From assembly GCA_021014325.1 (NCBI GenBank), contig CM037461.1, forward strand, positions 22,367,376 through 22,431,375: 64,000 bases of DNA, read 5' to 3'. The notes beneath the pieces are model-generated. The model was not told the origin of the DNA, made no database searches, and worked only from the letters and a program-made list of their open reading frames with translations. The position numbers were made by a program, and so were the translations under genes. Positions 35,111-47,300 of the stretch are shown here, in pieces. This stretch comes from Plazaster borealis. Lineage: Eukaryota > Echinodermata > Asteroidea > Forcipulatida > Labidiasteridae. Positions within the stretch are counted from its first letter, which is position 1, and every line of letters starts with the position of its first letter.

Positions 35111-36607
35111 CTAGCGTGTCGACACGATAAGAAGAATAATGATGTTAACAACATTTTTCCATTATCCAGACAATGTATTTGTTTTTACACTCGCGATAGA
35201 TTATATCTTGCAAAATACCAAACAGTCAATGAGCGCTGAAAAGAGGAAGCACCCCCCCCCGCGAATTTTTTTCCCAAACTTTTGTTTATTTACCTTTTTT
35301 ATATATTTCATTTCTTTCCAACATCCGCATTCCGATCAAAATCGGATATCAAAATCATTTTAAAAAAAGGTCATCATAGCAAACCTGTTTGGAAAAAAAA
35401 ATTCGCCCCCGCCCACCAAATGAGATCGAAAAGGCACAATGAGTGGTTGCATACATTAAATTGGCCAAAAATTATGTCATTGCCCCCACTTGCCACCCCT
35501 CCCCTTGTCTGGTTTAAGCCTCCGCATACCAGTTAGTTTAAAAACACGGTTATTGTAACACTTGACATTTGTTATCAGCTTTTGTGTATACATAATTTTG
35601 TTTTTAATTGGAGGTGGATTTTTATATTTCTTTTGTTGACAGGGCTTCAAATGTACTCGGATGTTTATATTTCTGTTGTTGTTGATAGGGCTTGTACTAA
35701 CCTTTTGATGAGTTTTCGATACTCAGTTGTATTTCTCCGACAGCTCATGTGCGACTAACATTCAGTGTAATCTCCAAAACATAAATTAACCAATAAATAA
35801 ACAGTGAAATATATAAGAACCAAACAAATAAACATAAAATCTTGTCACGTTATTTTAGCTTTATTAAATTTTCTTCACCGCAAAGTATTTATACCAACAT
35901 TTTTCACTGTATAAACTTTGCCTCGTCGTAGTAAGACAAGCAAACAACAATCAAAAAACAAAAAGACCTTATTTCCTTAAAGTAAACTCGTACATACATG
36001 TATGTAAGACTTCTTTCTTATTGCTACGTGCTGATAAAAACAGCAGTCATCTACGAATATTGCTTAAATAACTTTGTACAAATTTAAGACCACATAAAAT
36101 ACATTATTTTTATACAGATACAATTCTTAATATACATAGTGACATTTTTTCATAAAAAAAAAACAATCAAATACAAAATTTTACACAATGATTGTGCCAA
36201 GTTGTGCAATGAAGGCCGATTCTCAAAAAACAGGAGAAATTTCAAACTTACAAACAGAAACGTTTATTTCCAAACGAAACTTGTTTTTGAGACCTCTTTT
36301 TATCACAATTTCTTAATTACATACAAACAGAAACAGGATCTTTGCCAAAAATAACAACACAAAAACAACACTTGATGAGACATTTATGTATCAACTGCTG
36401 TTTTTAAACGACTGAAACAAACAATATAATATTAGCAAATAAAAACAATACATTATAAAGCATAAATTAATTTCCATTCAATATATGGTACAATAAATAT
36501 ACAGCCCTTCCTATATACAATTAAAAAGTAAAATGAAAACGTCAACACCAACCAAAATTTATACAAATACAACGAAAATATCTAAAGTTAGAGCATCAGA
36601 TCCGTGT

Positions 36608-36803
36608 CAAATTTCATAGAGCTGCTTAAGCACAAAAAACAACTTAACAAAATGTCTGCTTAGCAAAAATAAACAGGGAACCAGTCACAAACTGTGTACA
36701 CAGTACGGTAATTTGGCTGGTAACCTCTTTCTGCTCTGCAGAATTGTTCTACGCTTATTCAGCTGTCTCTTGTGCTTATACGCAGCTCTATGAAATTGGG
36801 CCC
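36608..36803. mobile_element. MITE with TTTCATAGAGCTGCTTAAGC end
   Basis: Left end TTTCATAGAGCTGCTTAAGC, right end GCAGCTCTATGAAATTGGGC. Related sequences at 37823-37998, 41883-42063 and 46670-46853. Confidence 0.6.
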
Positions 36804-37334
36804 TGCTCATAAAATAGTGCTTAAATGTCAGCTAAGCAAAAGAAAGCAGGATACCAGTCACATATTGTAGGCCTACAGGGAACGATTTCGTCCAGCATTT
36901 TTGCATGGCAATATTTAGAGTGAGCATGTTTTGTGCACACTGACTGCTATTTGAGTAGCAACTACCAAATGAATGTGTTGAATATAGCAACTGCTACATT
37001 TTGTGAAGCATTTTGCAATCAGTTATTTTTCAAACAGTGTCTTACGATCCCCAAGAAAAATATGTGAACATTCAAACGTGAATGAATTTTCTTCTTGGAG
37101 ATTGCAAGGAACTGGTTGCCTGTAAATTGCCTCGTGTGACATCACAAGCTTTTTGGAAATTCCAAACAAAGAAGGGAAAGAAAAACGAAGGAAAGTTGAA
37201 AAAATATTAATATTAATACTATGTATACTAACCCTTATTGCTATGCATTTAAAAAGGATATGACTACAATAATTGGTGTACCCATGACTCGTATTACTAA
37301 CCGACATTTTTTTGTGCGATTTCATTATTTCATA

Positions 37335-37449
37335 GTTCTCTTAAAGGTTTAGATTGAAATTCATAATCGATTGAAACTAGTGATAACAACAGACGATTTT
37401 GTCAATAGTTTCAATCGATTGAAGTGAATTTCAATCTAAAACTTTAAGA
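37335..37449. mobile_element. Foldback element family H, second copy
   Basis: Arms TTTAGATTGAAATTCATAAT and GTGAATTTCAATCTAAAACT; same core TCGATTGAAACTAGTGA as 14878-14999. Confidence 0.6.
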
Positions 37450-37822
37450 CAGAAAAAAAATCTTACAATCTGTGTTGAAACATATCTATTTTTAAAGAAG
37501 TCAAAAGGTAAATCCTAAGAATATATTTCACCAAAGTGGCAGATGTTCTGTTCAGATCAGCTTTCGGTTTCAATCACATATAATATACGGGTATTATATT
37601 TCTGTGGTTTCAATATATCCCCTTTGCATATAAAAACAGCGCCCTCACAGGTAGACGTATCAATAGCTGGAAGTTGTGAGAAGTGCGTGCTCAGATATTG
37701 AGCACCGTGAAAACCATCAAATACAAAAATCATTTTGCTAAAAAAATGTTCAGAATTCCAAACGTGATGGACGAACGGAATATTTTATTCTGGATGGAAT
37801 AATAATATTTGTCCATAGGGCC

Positions 37823-37998
37823 CCATTTCATAGAACTGCTTGAGCGCAAAAGGTAGCTAATTACAACAACAATGCTCATCATAATAAGGTAACAAGCCAC
37901 ATGTCACATGTACAATTTGTGACTGGTATCCTGCTTATTTTTGCTGAGCTGAAAATGTGGAGCAAAACTTTCTGATTTAATCAACTCTATAAAAATGG
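37823..37998. mobile_element. GGCCCCATTTCATAG family MITE
   Basis: Begins GGCCCCATTTCATAGAACTG; internal CTGGTATCCTGCTTATTTTT shared with 4610 and 36830. Confidence 0.45.
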
Positions 37999-38287
37999 AC
38001 CCTGGTATGGGTCTACAAATAAATTATTCACGTAAAACACACGTTCAAGTTGACCATACAACATACCACATACTTAAAAGGATAGCCTATGATAGCGTTT
38101 AAATGCGAGGCGAGCGCGACCAGTGCTTTACCACACACAAACCACACGGCATGCACAAATCGAAAATATAAAGTAGTGTCGGGTGATGCGGTTTTTGAAA
38201 ATCTCGTTCAATGAAACTTTAGTAGCCCCACTGTCACACAACGGGCACAACGATCCGTGGCCCAGCGAGGTCTTTCTATAGATCTTA

Positions 38288-38639
38288 AAGGGATTGTATA
38301 CGTTTGGTAATTGGAACCCACTGTTTGATTCAATCCTATATTATAGTTGAAGATATATACCATAAAACTAACCTGTAAAAATTTCATTTAAAAAGGTGGT
38401 AGCGTTGTTTGAGATATTGCCGAAAATCTTGGGCGCTTTGGAGCAATAGTCAGCAGTAACGCTTCTCAGATTCAACTTTTTGGGGATAAAAAGTGATATC
38501 TTTTTCCATAACCGCAGTACTTCGAAGTGAAAGGTTTCTCAAAATGCATTATACTATCCAAAGCTGCTGTACTTCTTACCAAGTAAGTTTATATTGCCAT
38601 TAATTCCAAGAGTCATTACCAAATGTATACAGACCCTTT
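38288..38639. mobile_element. TTAA-flanked MITE, GGGATTGTATACGTTTGG ends
   Basis: Inverted ends near GGGATTGTATACGTTTGGTA and CCAAATGTATACAGACCC with TTAA on both sides. Shares the core (ATCACTTTTTATCCCCAAAA) with 29000-29110 and 29340-29720. Confidence 0.65.
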
Positions 38640-38853
38640 AATCGAATTGATTGAAATAAATCGCCTATTATACAATAATTATGTGTGACGTTAAGCAGGA
38701 ACTTAATATATATAGAAAACGTATATCCTTTTTCACTGTAAGAACAGTCTCTTTGACAAGGCACCTTAGTAGACACTTAATTCTCGTTGCTGTAAATATC
38801 TTATAATCTTTACGAAAATACAGAAATATCACATATATAAAGTTGCGATGATT

Positions 38854-39305
38854 TACAGACCACGTAACCTGTGACATCACTAGTTCACCCAAAAGCCACA
38901 GAGCCCAGACTTCTTACAGGCACGATTTGTACACAGCCCGTTGGGAGACTTTGGAACGCTAGGTGGCAGCAGACTTAACCACTTTCCATTGTTTACGTAG
39001 TTCTGAGCATGCACACATTACCGAGAACAATGGATTTACCTGGTAAGTCTGCTGTCACCTAGCGTCCAAAAAGTCACCCATTGGAAGAACACATACAATC
39101 TTATACTTTATGGAGATTGCACTGTCTGATTTTTATCAATTTTTTTAAACGATGAAAGGAGGCACATCTAAAAACTTGCTCAGCTGTTTTTATTTTGTTT
39201 AACTCTTGAACTTATCTGGAAATTATGACACAAAATGTAACATTTCCCCTATGACCAGTGTAGTATCTTGCCTGCCAGAAAGCCCCTGAAATGTACATGG
39301 TCTAT
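38854..39305. mobile_element. Foldback MITE family F containing a second small MITE
   Basis: Ends TACAGACCACGTAACCTGTG and TGTACATGGTCTAT; interrupted at 38947-39075 by an unrelated palindromic element. Confidence 0.65.
38947..39075. mobile_element. 129-bp palindromic MITE nested in family F element
   Basis: Arms GACTTTGGAACGCTAGGTGG and the complement CACCTAGCGTCCAAAAAGTC around a ~50-bp centre. Absent from the other F copies. Confidence 0.65.
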
Positions 39306-40152
39306 AAGCAATCAGAATCTATTTGGCAGTTTTCATCTTTTGCAGAAATTATCGAACATTTCCTTCCATTATTTTGCATAAATTTAAATATGCTAATCTA
39401 TAAGGCACTCTGACCAATTATCTACAATGACGATCTGTATATTAACTTATTAATTAATTTATTTATTTATTTATTTGCAATTCATGATACTGAGCACTGT
39501 GAAAACCAACAAATACAAAAATCTTTTTGTGAAAAAAAAAACTGTTGAAAATTTCAAACGTGATGGACAAATTGATAATTTTATTCTGGATGGAATATTT
39601 TTCTAATTTTATTTGTCAACAATTTGTAAGGCAGAAATTTATGTTGCATAAATTACACTTTGGATCAAAATTTAGAGAAGAAAAATACAAAAGTAATACA
39701 AAACTTGCAAAACTGGCACTTGCAAAATTATCAAATGAAACAGCCAACACTTTGAACTCGACTTCAAAAACAATGCATCTTATTTTTTTAAAGAAATGCA
39801 GCAAAAAATATATTCAACAATCATTTTGTTTCTAAAAAAACTTGAGGCATGACAAGAAAATTGATACAAAATATATCTTTGGTGTTTAAGCCCCTAATAT
39901 CTAGAAGGCAAGATTATTATTTAAACACTTGTATCATCAGATATTCCACAATGGAAATCTCGTTAAAAAAACCTACCCCGACCCTAAACCCACCACCACC
40001 ACCACCTTAACGTTAACACCACCACCTCGACCTTAACACCACCTCTAAACTTTTCAAATGATCTCACATCAAAATAGTAAACATTCGTTCATAATCATGA
40101 ACTTCAAAGGTAGGGTACTCCTTAAAAGAATTTGCTGAGAGAAGTTTCTTAC
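39306..40152. other. No gene seen
   Basis: AT-rich with a CCACCACCACCACCACC run (40000-40016) and a segment (GAGCACTGTGAAAACCA to GGATGGAATA) matching 37700-37800. Confidence 0.4.
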
Positions 40153-40265
40153 CTTGAGAAGGTCACAACAATTTAAGAAACAGTGTGGGTCCTCCGAGTT
40201 GCTCTCTTTGTAAGTATCAAAGATGGGACGCTCATTGCAAGGTTTATCTAAGACGATTGTCTTTC
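40153..40265 (-). CDS. Orphan candidate exon, unknown protein
   Basis: A 113-nt open segment between an AG acceptor (GATCTCAAG) and a good donor (CTCAAG|GTAAGA). Encodes DKPCNERPIFDTYKESNSED then PHCFLNCCDLLK, Cys-rich and not repeat-like. No partner exon could be attached and I do not recognise it. May be a real exon of an unseen gene or chance. Confidence 0.22.
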
Positions 40266-40369
40266 CTTGAGATCTCAATTAAACAGCAATGACATTGCCT
40301 CTGATACCATACATGGACCTCTCTCATAGTTCAACCTTTTGCATGGGAATTCTCCCTATTAAAGTATCT

Positions 40370-40665
40370 TTGTCTTGAAGAACATCTTCAAGCCCTGAGT
40401 GACTCTCAGATCACACTCGGCATAAAACGTCTTGACAAGATTACCAACACCAAGTTGTACAACATCAGCCAGCAAAATGTATTAATACACACCATCCAAA
40501 AACGACAACTCGGATGGGTTGGGCACATCCTACGGAAACCTATATTAAGCCACTTGACATCTATGCTGTTTGCTCTCCATCTCACGGCCAGCTCAGACAA
40601 GGTCGTCAGCGCCTACTACACTCTGCTCTCCTGGCTTCATCACAACGCCATATGCGAGTAGAGTT
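40370..40665 (+). pseudogene. Non-LTR retrotransposon RT fragment, frameshifted
   Basis: LYNISQQNVLIHTIQKRQLG followed by WVGHILRKP matches the R-Q-L-x-W-x-G-H-x-L-R block of RTE-like elements; after a frameshift, SPSHGQLRQGRQRLLHSAL continues. It lies just beyond the 3' end of the kinase gene on the opposite strand. Confidence 0.7.
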
Positions 40666-40810
40666 TTGCGTTGGTTCTCTCCTATTCCATGAGGGTATTT
40701 CCCCTTGCCCTCCGATTTGCCCTCCAAGGTCATCAGCGCCTGCTACACTCTGCTCTCCTGACTTCATCACATGAGGGTTTTTCTCCTTGCCCTTCGATTT
40801 TCCTCCCTCC
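40600..40810 (+). repeat. Diverged tandem duplication of the RT fragment end
   Basis: GTCAGCGCCTACTACACTCTG (40603) recurs as ATCAGCGCCTGCTACACTCTG (40731), 128 bp apart, with CCATGAGGGTATTTCCCCTT near CATGAGGGTTTTTCTCCTTG. Confidence 0.7.
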
Positions 40811-40890
40811 ATAAATCAAACACTTTCGATCTAAAGCTGTGCTCCGTGGTCATATATGGGTCGAGGTGGCTGGCTGACAAAGGCGCCCTT

Positions 40891-41220
40891 GCATGCCTGC
40901 GACTTAAACACATTGTAGTCGCGTCCTTTGCATTTCAGCTTCTCATCTGTGAGTCAGGATGATTAGCCTCCAAAATTGTTATTATTATGTCAGAGAGAAT
41001 TTTCTCATCTCAAGAAAGTTGCCGCTCATGAGAAGTGATCTCGTCTCTGCCTCTAGCATGCCTGCGACTTGAACACGTTGTAGTCGCGTCCTTCACATTT
41101 CAGCTTCTCAACTGCGAGTCAGGATGATTAACCTCCAAAATTGTTATTATTATGTCAGAGAGAATTTTCTTGTCTCAAGAAAGTTGCTGCTCATGAGAAG
41201 TGATCTCGTCTCTGCCTCTT
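40891..41220. repeat. 165-bp tandem duplication overlapping kinase terminal exon
   Basis: 40891-41055 and 41056-41220 are about 93% alike, offset exactly 165. The right unit includes the last coding bases, the stop at 41191 and the 3' flank; the left unit is a non-coding copy. Confidence 0.9.
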
Positions 41221-41398
41221 CATCTCCCGGTCCATTTTGTCATCCTCTGAAGCGGGATGCTCCTTGAATGTGATGTTTGCATCCTCAAGGGTCGAGGAGG
41301 AAATTCTTGTCTCAAATCTGTCTCGTCCCCGCTCTCGTCTCTTCCTTATAAAACTGTGGGTCAGAAGCTGAGTCGCTGTTGGTCTCTCATTCTGATCT
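41191..41398 (-). CDS. MAP3K19: MAP3K19-like terminal exon (kinase end, basic tail, stop)
   Basis: Acceptor TTATTCCAG; the stop TGA is at 41191-41193. Encodes RDQNERPTATQLLTHSFI, the last kinase helices with the conserved Arg, then a ~50-residue highly charged tail ending KRQRRDHFS. The final ~30 coding bases and the 3' flank are repeated 165 bp downstream. I did not find an obvious poly(A) signal next to the stop. Confidence 0.93.
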
Positions 41399-44300
41399 CT
41401 GGAATAAAGTTTATCGAAAAGAACATAAACCATATTGAAAAAGGGAAACGTTTGAAAATCAAATGATACCACTGTAATGATCATAGAAAATGCACGCCAC
41501 TGTTAGTTTTAATGCATTTATTTATTATATAACATTTCCTGCCTTGACCTGTATCAATTATTCAATTATTCAAGAGAAGCACCCTCTTTTGACAAATAGG
41601 TTATTTTTGCGGACTTTCGTCACATTGATACTGCAAATTCAACAAAGACCTCACCACACGTTATGTCTTCGTCTCTCACAGCAATAAAAGCTCACTCTAT
41701 ATGCTTATAAAGAGAACAAACTGCCGAAGCCTCTATTTTTTATAAGACTCCAAGAATAAGTGAAGTTCACACAGCACCAATATATACAAATAATGACATT
41801 TTGCTTTTGATGGTATTTTAGGTGGTCACACGACTGGAACCTTACCCATGACCAGGAGGCATGAAGAAACATAATCAAACATGGGCCCAATTTCATAGAG
41901 CTGCTTAAGCAGGAAATATTGCTTAATAAATTTCTGCTAAGCAAAAAGGAGCAGGATACCAGTCATAAATTGTACATGTGAAATTGTATTTTAGTTGGTA
42001 ACCTCATTCTGGTAAGCATAATTATTTTGATCCCGTCCATTACTCGACTTCTGGTAAGCAATGTTACACTGATTTCACAAAGACTAGAATAAGTATTGTT
42101 GTCTATTTTAAAAACTGAATCACGATTTCTTGATTTGTGAAATTCATAATCATAGACGTTAAACCAATGTTTGTATGAGAGATTTCAGCCCCACTCTAGT
42201 AAGTTTTTCTTTGTTCACCCCAAAATTAATTAAATTGATGCTAACCTTGTCAGGCAGGCATTGACAAACTCTCTGGCCTGGCGAGAGAACTTCTCAGGCA
42301 GCTGGGGTATAGGTCCTCCTGATCCTATGGCAAAAATGGCTGACATCGGCTGCATCTCTGACCACGGTGGCTTTCTCAGGGCCATCTCAAAGACGGTGCA
42401 TCCGATGCTCCTGAAAGGCGGATAAAAAAGACATCTTCAGGGCTCAATTCTTTTTTTTGGGGGGGGGGTAAAAACCACAAGACTGCAGGGCTTGTAGCTC
42501 CAATTTTTTACTAGATCAGAATTTTCTTTACAAAACCAGAATCAAAACAAGTTGAACGAGCAATAAGAGACCTAGATACATGTAGATCTCATTTGTCTTA
42601 TGTGTAAGCATACTTTGATACTCAAAAGAATTGAAAGATATTATCAGATTTTTTTCACAAAGATATTACACAATGAGGTAGCCTAATATATAATTCAATT
42701 GAAAACACAAGACCGCCGGGCTTGGCCAGTCGCGAGTTTACTGGCCCGATACTAAAATCACTGGCCTCGGGCCTGCGGTCCAGTGTTAAATTCGAGCCCT
42801 GATCTTAAAACATAGAAGAAACAACACTAAACCCTGCATTATGCGTGAAAATTCAGCACTTCTGATACTCAGTCCAAGGTTTTAGCCAGGATTTGGTTAA
42901 AGTGTGTCCAAATTTACTGGAAATTTAAAAACTGGGTGTCCAAACTGTTCACTTACAATACATTTACATAAATGACAGGTAAAACGGAGGGTCCAAAAGA
43001 CACCCAGACACCCCTCTGTCCAAATTTGCTGGAAATTTAAAAACTGGCTGTCCAAATTGTTCACTTACATGTACAATACATGTACATTTACATAAATGAC
43101 AGATAAAACAGGGTGTCCAAATTTAAAACCGGTGTCCAAAAGACACCCAGACACCCTCTGTCCAAATTTGCTGAAAATTTAAAAATTGGGTGTCCAAATT
43201 GTTCACTCACAACACATTTACATGTAAATGACAGATAAAACAGAGGGTCAAAATTTAAAATGGGTGTCCAAACCCAGACACCCCTCTGGCTAACACTATG
43301 ATACTCACCACATACATGTATCTGATTTCTTGCCGAAAATATCAAATCAGTAAAAACAATAAACACTAATTCAAAAACCTGGCACTATAGGTGCTTATAG
43401 GCAATTATAACTCTAATTTGCATCTTTTGTTTTATGCCAAGACTGTACTGTAGTTTTTATACAATATCATTTTCTCATAACAAACCTGTGCCAGGAGTGT
43501 CAAGTTGACAGATATGGCGCTTTACAAATGGCCATTATTATTATTACTTAGTGGTTTAAAAAAGCATGTTTAAAAAGGTTTGTCGTAAGGCCAATCTTGA
43601 ACCTATCAACAAACTAAACCCTCCACTCAAGCAAACTCATTCCTTTTTTAGTTTTTAGTACTGCGTGAAAATTCAACACCTCTGATACTCACCATGTGTC
43701 TGATTTCTTGCCGTGGCCCGTCTCCATAATAACCTCAGGTGCCATCCAGTAGGGTGTGCCCCTCATTGACTTCAGCAGATTCTGACTCTGGCTGATGTTG
43801 ATGCAGAGTCTCTTGGCGCAGCCAAAGTCAATCAACTTGATCACCCCGTTTGACATCAGCATGATGTTGGCACCTTTGATGTCCCTGGAAAAAAATACAG
43901 ACAGGATAAAAGTGTAATTACAGGATTGGTAAGGATAAAAAACATCACTGTTTAATTTTAGTCTGAAAGCTTACTGATTATGAGGTTCATACTTTAGAAT
44001 AATTTTTCTTTGAAATATTTCCCTCTGAACTGAAGTCATATTCAAGAAAACCTAAACAAAAACATGCAATCAGCTGATTTGGGTTATTACAACCAAAATT
44101 AAGGACATGTGTTTACTTGCTGAAAATTGTGCATGTTTTTTTCACTATTTTCTCCTGACTTACACAACATTTTAATAGTCCATTGCACTTGTCATCTCCA
44201 AATAAAATTCTGTAAACTCTTTTGTCTTAAACTGGTCTTCTCTTTGTTATGCGCCTCGGAATAGACAACTGGAATGATGGCGCTCTACAAATACCTGATG

Positions 44301-47300
44301 ATTGATTGAGTGATTGATTGATTGATTGATTGTCTGTCCGTCCGTTCTTGTCCCCGTTTATTGTCTGTCCCCAGGCATCCCTACATAAGCCTCGGCTTCC
44401 AGATGATGCCTCCATACTCTATTTATTTATTTTACTCTGCCTCATTAAATAGCTTTGTTTATTGGTTATTCCTTTATAGTAAAAAAAAAAAAAAATTGTT
44501 TGTACTCTGTTTTCATGAAGTATGGAAATAAATATAAGTTTGAATGAATGAATGAATGATTGATTGGTTGATTGAAGCTGGCATTTACCTGTGAATGACG
44601 TCTTTAGAATGAAGATACTCAGTTCCTTGTAGAATCTGTTTAGTGTAGCGACAGAATACGGGTTCTTCAAGGGCCCCAAAGCGGGCCAGAAGGGATGCGA
44701 TGGAACCACCTGGGATGTACTGCATGAAGATGTTGACTGTGTTACCCTCAAGGGAAACGCCCAAGAATCTGAGATATCAAGACATAAATAATCAAAATAA
44801 TATTCTTTATCCCCGCTGCAAATTTAACATCTATTAAATTGTTGCGGTACCCGCTGCTAAAATATAGGATTCAAACTGCCACTAGCTATCGAGCAATCTC
44901 GATGGTCTAGTGGTAAGACATCTGCTCTAGAATGGCAAAGGTTGTGGGTTCGAATCCCAGCGCTTTATCACACCCCTAGGGGCGTATCAAAGCGCTCATT
45001 TTTTTTCTTCTTCTTCAACAGACATAAATAATCCAAATAATATTCTTTATCCCCGCTGCAAATTTAACCTCTATTAAATTGTTGCAAAACTAGATCTATA
45101 ACCAGACTGCCAGATGCATCAAGACTGGCCACAGATAGACCAATCTGGCACACCATCACCATACAGAAGCCATCATAAGGTCCCCTGCCTGCGTGGACAG
45201 CGTAAGTCAAGTCAAATTGTTGCGGTACCCGCTGCTAAAATATAGAATTCAAACTGCCACTAGCTATCGAGCAATCTCGATGGTCTAGTGGTAAGACATC
45301 TGCTCTAGAATGGCAAAGGTCGTGGGTTCGAATCACATCGGAGTAATATGCCTGTGGATTTTTTTACAGGACTCGGGAAAGTACTGAGTTGGTTGTTATA
45401 TCTATGTAGTGCTTTATCACATCCCTAGGGGCGTATGTAAGTGCTCATTTTTGTTCTTCTTCAACAGAACAAGCAGAGCTGTGTTTTGAATTATGAGACC
45501 GATTTATGTAGCACCTTCTAATGGTTTACAATGGGTTTACAAGGTGCTGCGGCGCATTCAGCAGCCACTGCTAGAAACACCGGGGCAAACCCATTCTCTT
45601 CACGATAAGTGTAACCGGGTTCTTTTATGTGCATTACACAACAGACCAATGGCTTTACGTCCCATCCGAAGGACGAAACAATAGTGGTCAAGTGTCTTGG
45701 TGAAGGACACAAGTGTCCTGACCGGGACTCGAACCCACACTCTGCTGATCAGAAACACAAGAGCTTGAGTTCAGTGCACTTGACCGCTCGGTCATGACAC
45801 GCCATGCCTTTTTGGATTTCATCTACTCACCCAACAATATTCCTATGTCTGAGCGTCTTGAGAAGCTCCACCTCTTCCTGGAGTTTCTCGTATTGTTGTC
45901 TTGACTTGTGTTTATTGTCTTTGTCGCTAAGTTGCACCTGTTTAACGGCAATGAGCTGGCCAGTGTTGGTGAGACCACAGTAAACCTATAACGAAAACAA
46001 TCAACACATCATTATTCCTAACCTGTTGGCAACTTGGGGTTTTTTTTATAAGAAACTTTCGAAATCCATTCATTAGGCATGATATTTGGTCCTTGGAAAA
46101 AAGTAGAAACATTTTTATTGAGTACAAGGTTTAACCTTCATGTACTTTATTATTTTTTTGTTTATTGTTTTGGACTGTAAAGCGCCAGGGAGCATTTTTT
46201 TTCTTAATATGGATTTGGCGCTATAGAAATGTACATTATTATTATTATTATTATGTGGTGTGGGCTTTAATAGACTATTCAGACTATTAATCACAATTTT
46301 TCTGATTTTTCCGAGGACAACAAAATTGGAAATCAGACTAAAGTAGGAAGAATATCAAGCCTGATTCAATTTCATCGGCAGGGACACATACCGTTAACTT
46401 TCCCTACCCCAATTTGCTCACATTCCTCTCACTGGATTTCCCTTAGTTTGATACTACTTGGTTTGACACGAGTTCATCCCTCATGAACCAGAAAATTATC
46501 CGCAGTTTGCCCCCAAAAAGAGAAAGTGCCCGTCACAGCAAGACTTTGTACTGTGTTTTACAATTTGTAATGGCACAGCTGAGAAACCAAAACCACCTGA
46601 CGTTTTTGCACAATCAAGATGCACAATATTTACAATAAACTCAACCCCATCCTGATGACTTCGCCACCAAGGCCCAATTTCATAGCAAGCACAAAAACTT
46701 GCTAAGCACAGAAAACCTTGGCTTAAGAAAAATAGGTTACCGGCCACAATACCATACAGTTACCATTGCTGTACCCCACTCATTTCTAGCTTAGCAAAGA
46801 AATTTGCTGAGCAGAGTTTTCTGCTAAACAGCTTTATGAAATTGGGCCCAGAAGTTGAGTCTGATGCACTAAACCGCTCGGCCACTCCACAATGGAGTGA
46901 TAAATGATGGAGTGATAAACGTATGGAAAGATTAATTTAATTATTTAATTATTGACATCAGGCTGAGAAAGGTCTTGTCAACTTCAAATAATATTTCCAA
47001 CAAAACCAATTTAAGATCATTTCATACTTTTCAACTGCTTTTCTAAGCTTTTGAAAAAAATTAAATCAACTACAAATTCTCACCACTCCAAATGCTCCTC
47101 TTCCAAGAATGTTGCCTTTCTTCCAGTGAAGTAGTTCCCCCTCGGATTCGGAGAAGTTTGTACTCGAGCTCTGGCTACGCTCACTGCTAAGACCACTTGA
47201 GTGAGTGTTCTGCAACTGAAAGTATTTATAAAGAAGAAGAAAAAAAAACAGTTGTAATTTTTTGAATGTATATATCCTAAATCATATGGCTCCAAGGCTT

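Larger units (their letters stand above)
35111..38287. other. No gene seen; AT-rich tract
   Basis: A minus-strand AATAAA near 35860 and a long AT-rich tract to about 37000 resemble a 3'UTR, but no coding exon was found upstream of it on that strand. Confidence 0.35.

Noticed and set aside
37023..37325. 100-codon minus-strand frame
   Set aside because: AT-rich, no domain, no splice partners.
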